7,292 bases of DNA, taken from positions 1 to 7,292 of the forward strand of contig JAGMEZ010000332.1 in assembly GCA_023127905.1 (NCBI GenBank). Reading direction: 5' to 3'. Within the stretch, counting starts at the first letter, position 1. Every line of letters begins with the position of its first letter. The stretch comes from Caldifarciminota bacterium (lineage in GTDB: Bacteria > Hydrothermota > E44-bin80). Position numbers and translations under genes: made by a program. The notes beneath the pieces are model-generated. The model did not search any database, was not told where the DNA came from, and saw nothing but the letters and a program-made list of their open reading frames with translations. Of this stretch, positions 7,001-7,292 are shown piece by piece.

Positions 7001-7113
7001 TTCTGTTCGCAACGCCGCTTACCCTGGTCCTGGTACCCTGTCTCTATGTGATCCGTCTTGATATAGGAAGAACTTCTGGCAGAGTAGGCAAGTTTCTCAG
7101 AAAATCAAGGTAA
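4021..7113 (+). CDS. AcrB-like RND efflux transporter permease
   Basis: This inner-membrane, proton-driven exporter is 1030 residues, a full-length member of the AcrB/AcrD/AcrF superfamily. TM1 is at about 13-31. The first periplasmic porter/docking domain spans about 32-332 and includes the family-typical YPGASPEDVE. TM2 to TM6 follow from about 334, with the proton-relay pair D401-D402 in VDDGIIIAENIYRR (equivalent to AcrB D407/D408). TM7 is at about 523-541, the second periplasmic domain at about 542-856, and TM8 to TM12 run from about 857 to the end. GLAGVVVNDSLVLV places Val921-Asn922 where AcrB has Lys940-Asn941, a variant I associate with one RND subgroup. AGGGGGAAG just before ATG 4021 serves as ribosome binding site. 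It is the second gene after the TolC-like gene, and no membrane fusion protein lies between them. Substrate class (drugs, lipids, metals or other) is not determined; the relay argues against a pseudogene. Confidence 0.94.
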   Translation: MEGFFKFFAKRHILANLIIIMTILLGLNTMMKINRDVYPAVDFGIMSIKTIYPGASPEDVELNVTNKIEDELNSVIGIDRTTSVSMENVSVIFVFIDPDAKDQDEVKADVREAVGRVTDFPKEVTDSPQISEMSTSSQIQLLEVGISGDLSYRELREYARQFEKKLRDVPGVSKLEKYGYQAREIRVEVSPEALRTYQIPLREIITAIQMRNIRTTAGNFESYTSEKNLVTLAQFQDPFEVGDVVVRSTFEGPLVKIKGLAIVKDGFEDERIMSRMNGKPVISYVVYKSETADIIRTSDAIKDLIAREQENFPEGAEIQHSTDLSEYVSNSFNVVITNGLIGLLFVIIILSIFLNIRSAFWVAIGIPVSLFGVIFLLPFFGVSLDSITLASMILVIGIIVDDGIIIAENIYRRRERGDSPLEAAVKGIKEVFLPVLTTVVTTFLAFAPMFFMTGVFGKFIVVIPLVVSLALFISLFEAFIALPAHILPGLRRIKETSSGKRKWFDFLRIRYQRIMPRILKLRYFILPIFIIILAVTLWYACSHMKFILFPSKMATEFYILTELPIGSSLHATSDKMKEIEELILDLPEVELESFVTRIGHNPWLGAESENYAAISISLTPYTSRERTADEIVEDLRQQTDKFDGFESITYMIETGGPPVGRPISIQIVGSNDDYRRKVADTLVAFLKNVDGVKDIQRDDKLGKDQVEIKINYDKLARMGLTVADIAQNVRIAYDGEVVTSVRYGDEDVDFRVLFEERARKRLDYIRELPIPNRQGRLIPLKEVARLEIGPGPADFRHYKGERTVTIEADVDQSIITSLEVTNMVFDHFDLDRDYPGTRFILGGEVMETEESMANLMKTFVIAAIAIYFVLVLLFNSFSQPFLVMIAIPFGIVGVIIVFALHGEPMSFVGMLGVIGLAGVVVNDSLVLVSHINRLRLKNPNGNVLNVVAQGTANRMRAVILTTFTTVAGLIPLAYGLGGTDPFMAPAALALGYGLLFATPLTLVLVPCLYVIRLDIGRTSGRVGKFLRKSR

Positions 7114-7211
7114 AAGAAGCAAAATTAATAAAAGAACTCGGGACTAAACAGAAAGATAAAGAAAAAACTCTTGATTTAAAATATCATAGAGTATAAGATA
7201 TGACACAAACT

Positions 7212-7242
7212 CTATCCTCCCCCTTTGAAAAAGGGGAGATAG
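7212..7242. repeat. CCCCCTTT/AAAGGGG stem-loop intergenic repeat
   Basis: CTATC pairs with GATAG, TCCCC with GGGGA and TTT with AAA around a GAA loop, with single C bulges on the left arm. This closely resembles the CCCCCTTTGAAAAAGGGGG repeat that I recall dispersed between genes in many bacterial genomes. It sits between the RND gene and the next gene. No T-tract follows, so a rho-independent terminator is unlikely, though the hairpin could protect the mRNA end or attenuate read-through. Confidence 0.6.
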
Positions 7243-7282
7243 GAAAGAGGACGTAACTGGATTTTAGATAAAGGAGGGATGT

Positions 7283-7292
7283 ATGGGTATTC
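7283..7292 (+). CDS. Start of an unidentified downstream gene
   Basis: AAGGAGG (7271-7277) is a strong Shine-Dalgarno sequence. ATG 7283 lies five bases after it at good spacing, whereas ATG 7279 is only one base away. Only MGI is visible, so the product cannot be identified. The gene lies about 170 bases after the RND gene on the same strand and could be part of the same operon, possibly the missing membrane fusion protein, but that is only a guess from context. Confidence 0.6.

Noticed and set aside
7171..7199. TTGATT...TAAGAT as a promoter for the last gene
   Set aside because: The match is weak and lies in AT-rich DNA; it cannot be separated from chance.
1..7292. CRISPR array, tRNA, rRNA or intact insertion sequence
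   Set aside because: No regularly spaced repeats, cloverleaf, rRNA-like stretch or transposase frame was found on either strand.

Overview
The window reads as chromosomal DNA from an AT-rich, Gram-negative (two-membrane) bacterium. An outer-membrane TolC-like channel with a signal peptide sits beside an RND inner-membrane pump, and the pump operon has a near-consensus sigma70 promoter (TTGACA, 17 bp, TATAAA) and strong Shine-Dalgarno sequences (AAAGGAGGT). Those signals argue against typical Bacteroidota, which rarely use such signals. ECF-type ATPases in a two-membrane cell, together with REP-like intergenic palindromes, would fit one of the less studied bacterial phyla. I cannot name the lineage from sequence alone.

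Region 1 (1-1819) is an energy-coupling factor (ECF) transporter block. It holds the 3' tail of an unidentified gene, then two different ATPases, EcfA1 (77-904) and EcfA2 (998-1819). Their Q-loop regions (FQNPDNQF and FQFPEEQFF) are characteristic of the two halves of an ECF ATPase heterodimer. The membrane partner EcfT and the substrate-binding S component are not in the window, so the vitamin or metal substrate is unknown. Both ATPases have glutamine where the H-loop histidine is expected. A REP-like hairpin lies between the two genes.

Region 2 (1820-2491) is mostly non-coding. It contains a small broken gene (about 1908-2218) whose reading frame is restored by removing one base from each of two homopolymer runs, C6 and A8. 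A GGGACAGGTCCC palindrome follows, then the promoter of the downstream operon and a TetR-type operator placed over the expected transcription start.

Region 3 (2492-7113) is an efflux operon with a TolC-like outer-membrane channel followed by an AcrB-like RND permease. The usual membrane fusion protein gene is not between them. The operator suggests ligand-responsive TetR control of the pump. Downstream is a CCCCCTTT/AAAGGGG stem-loop repeat and the first codons of another gene behind a strong ribosome binding site (7271-7277); this could be the missing adaptor, but only three codons are visible.

Most of the window is recognisable transporter biology. I do not see a wholly new system. The best leads are the double H-loop substitution, the twice-frameshifted small gene, and the adaptor-less order of the pump operon.
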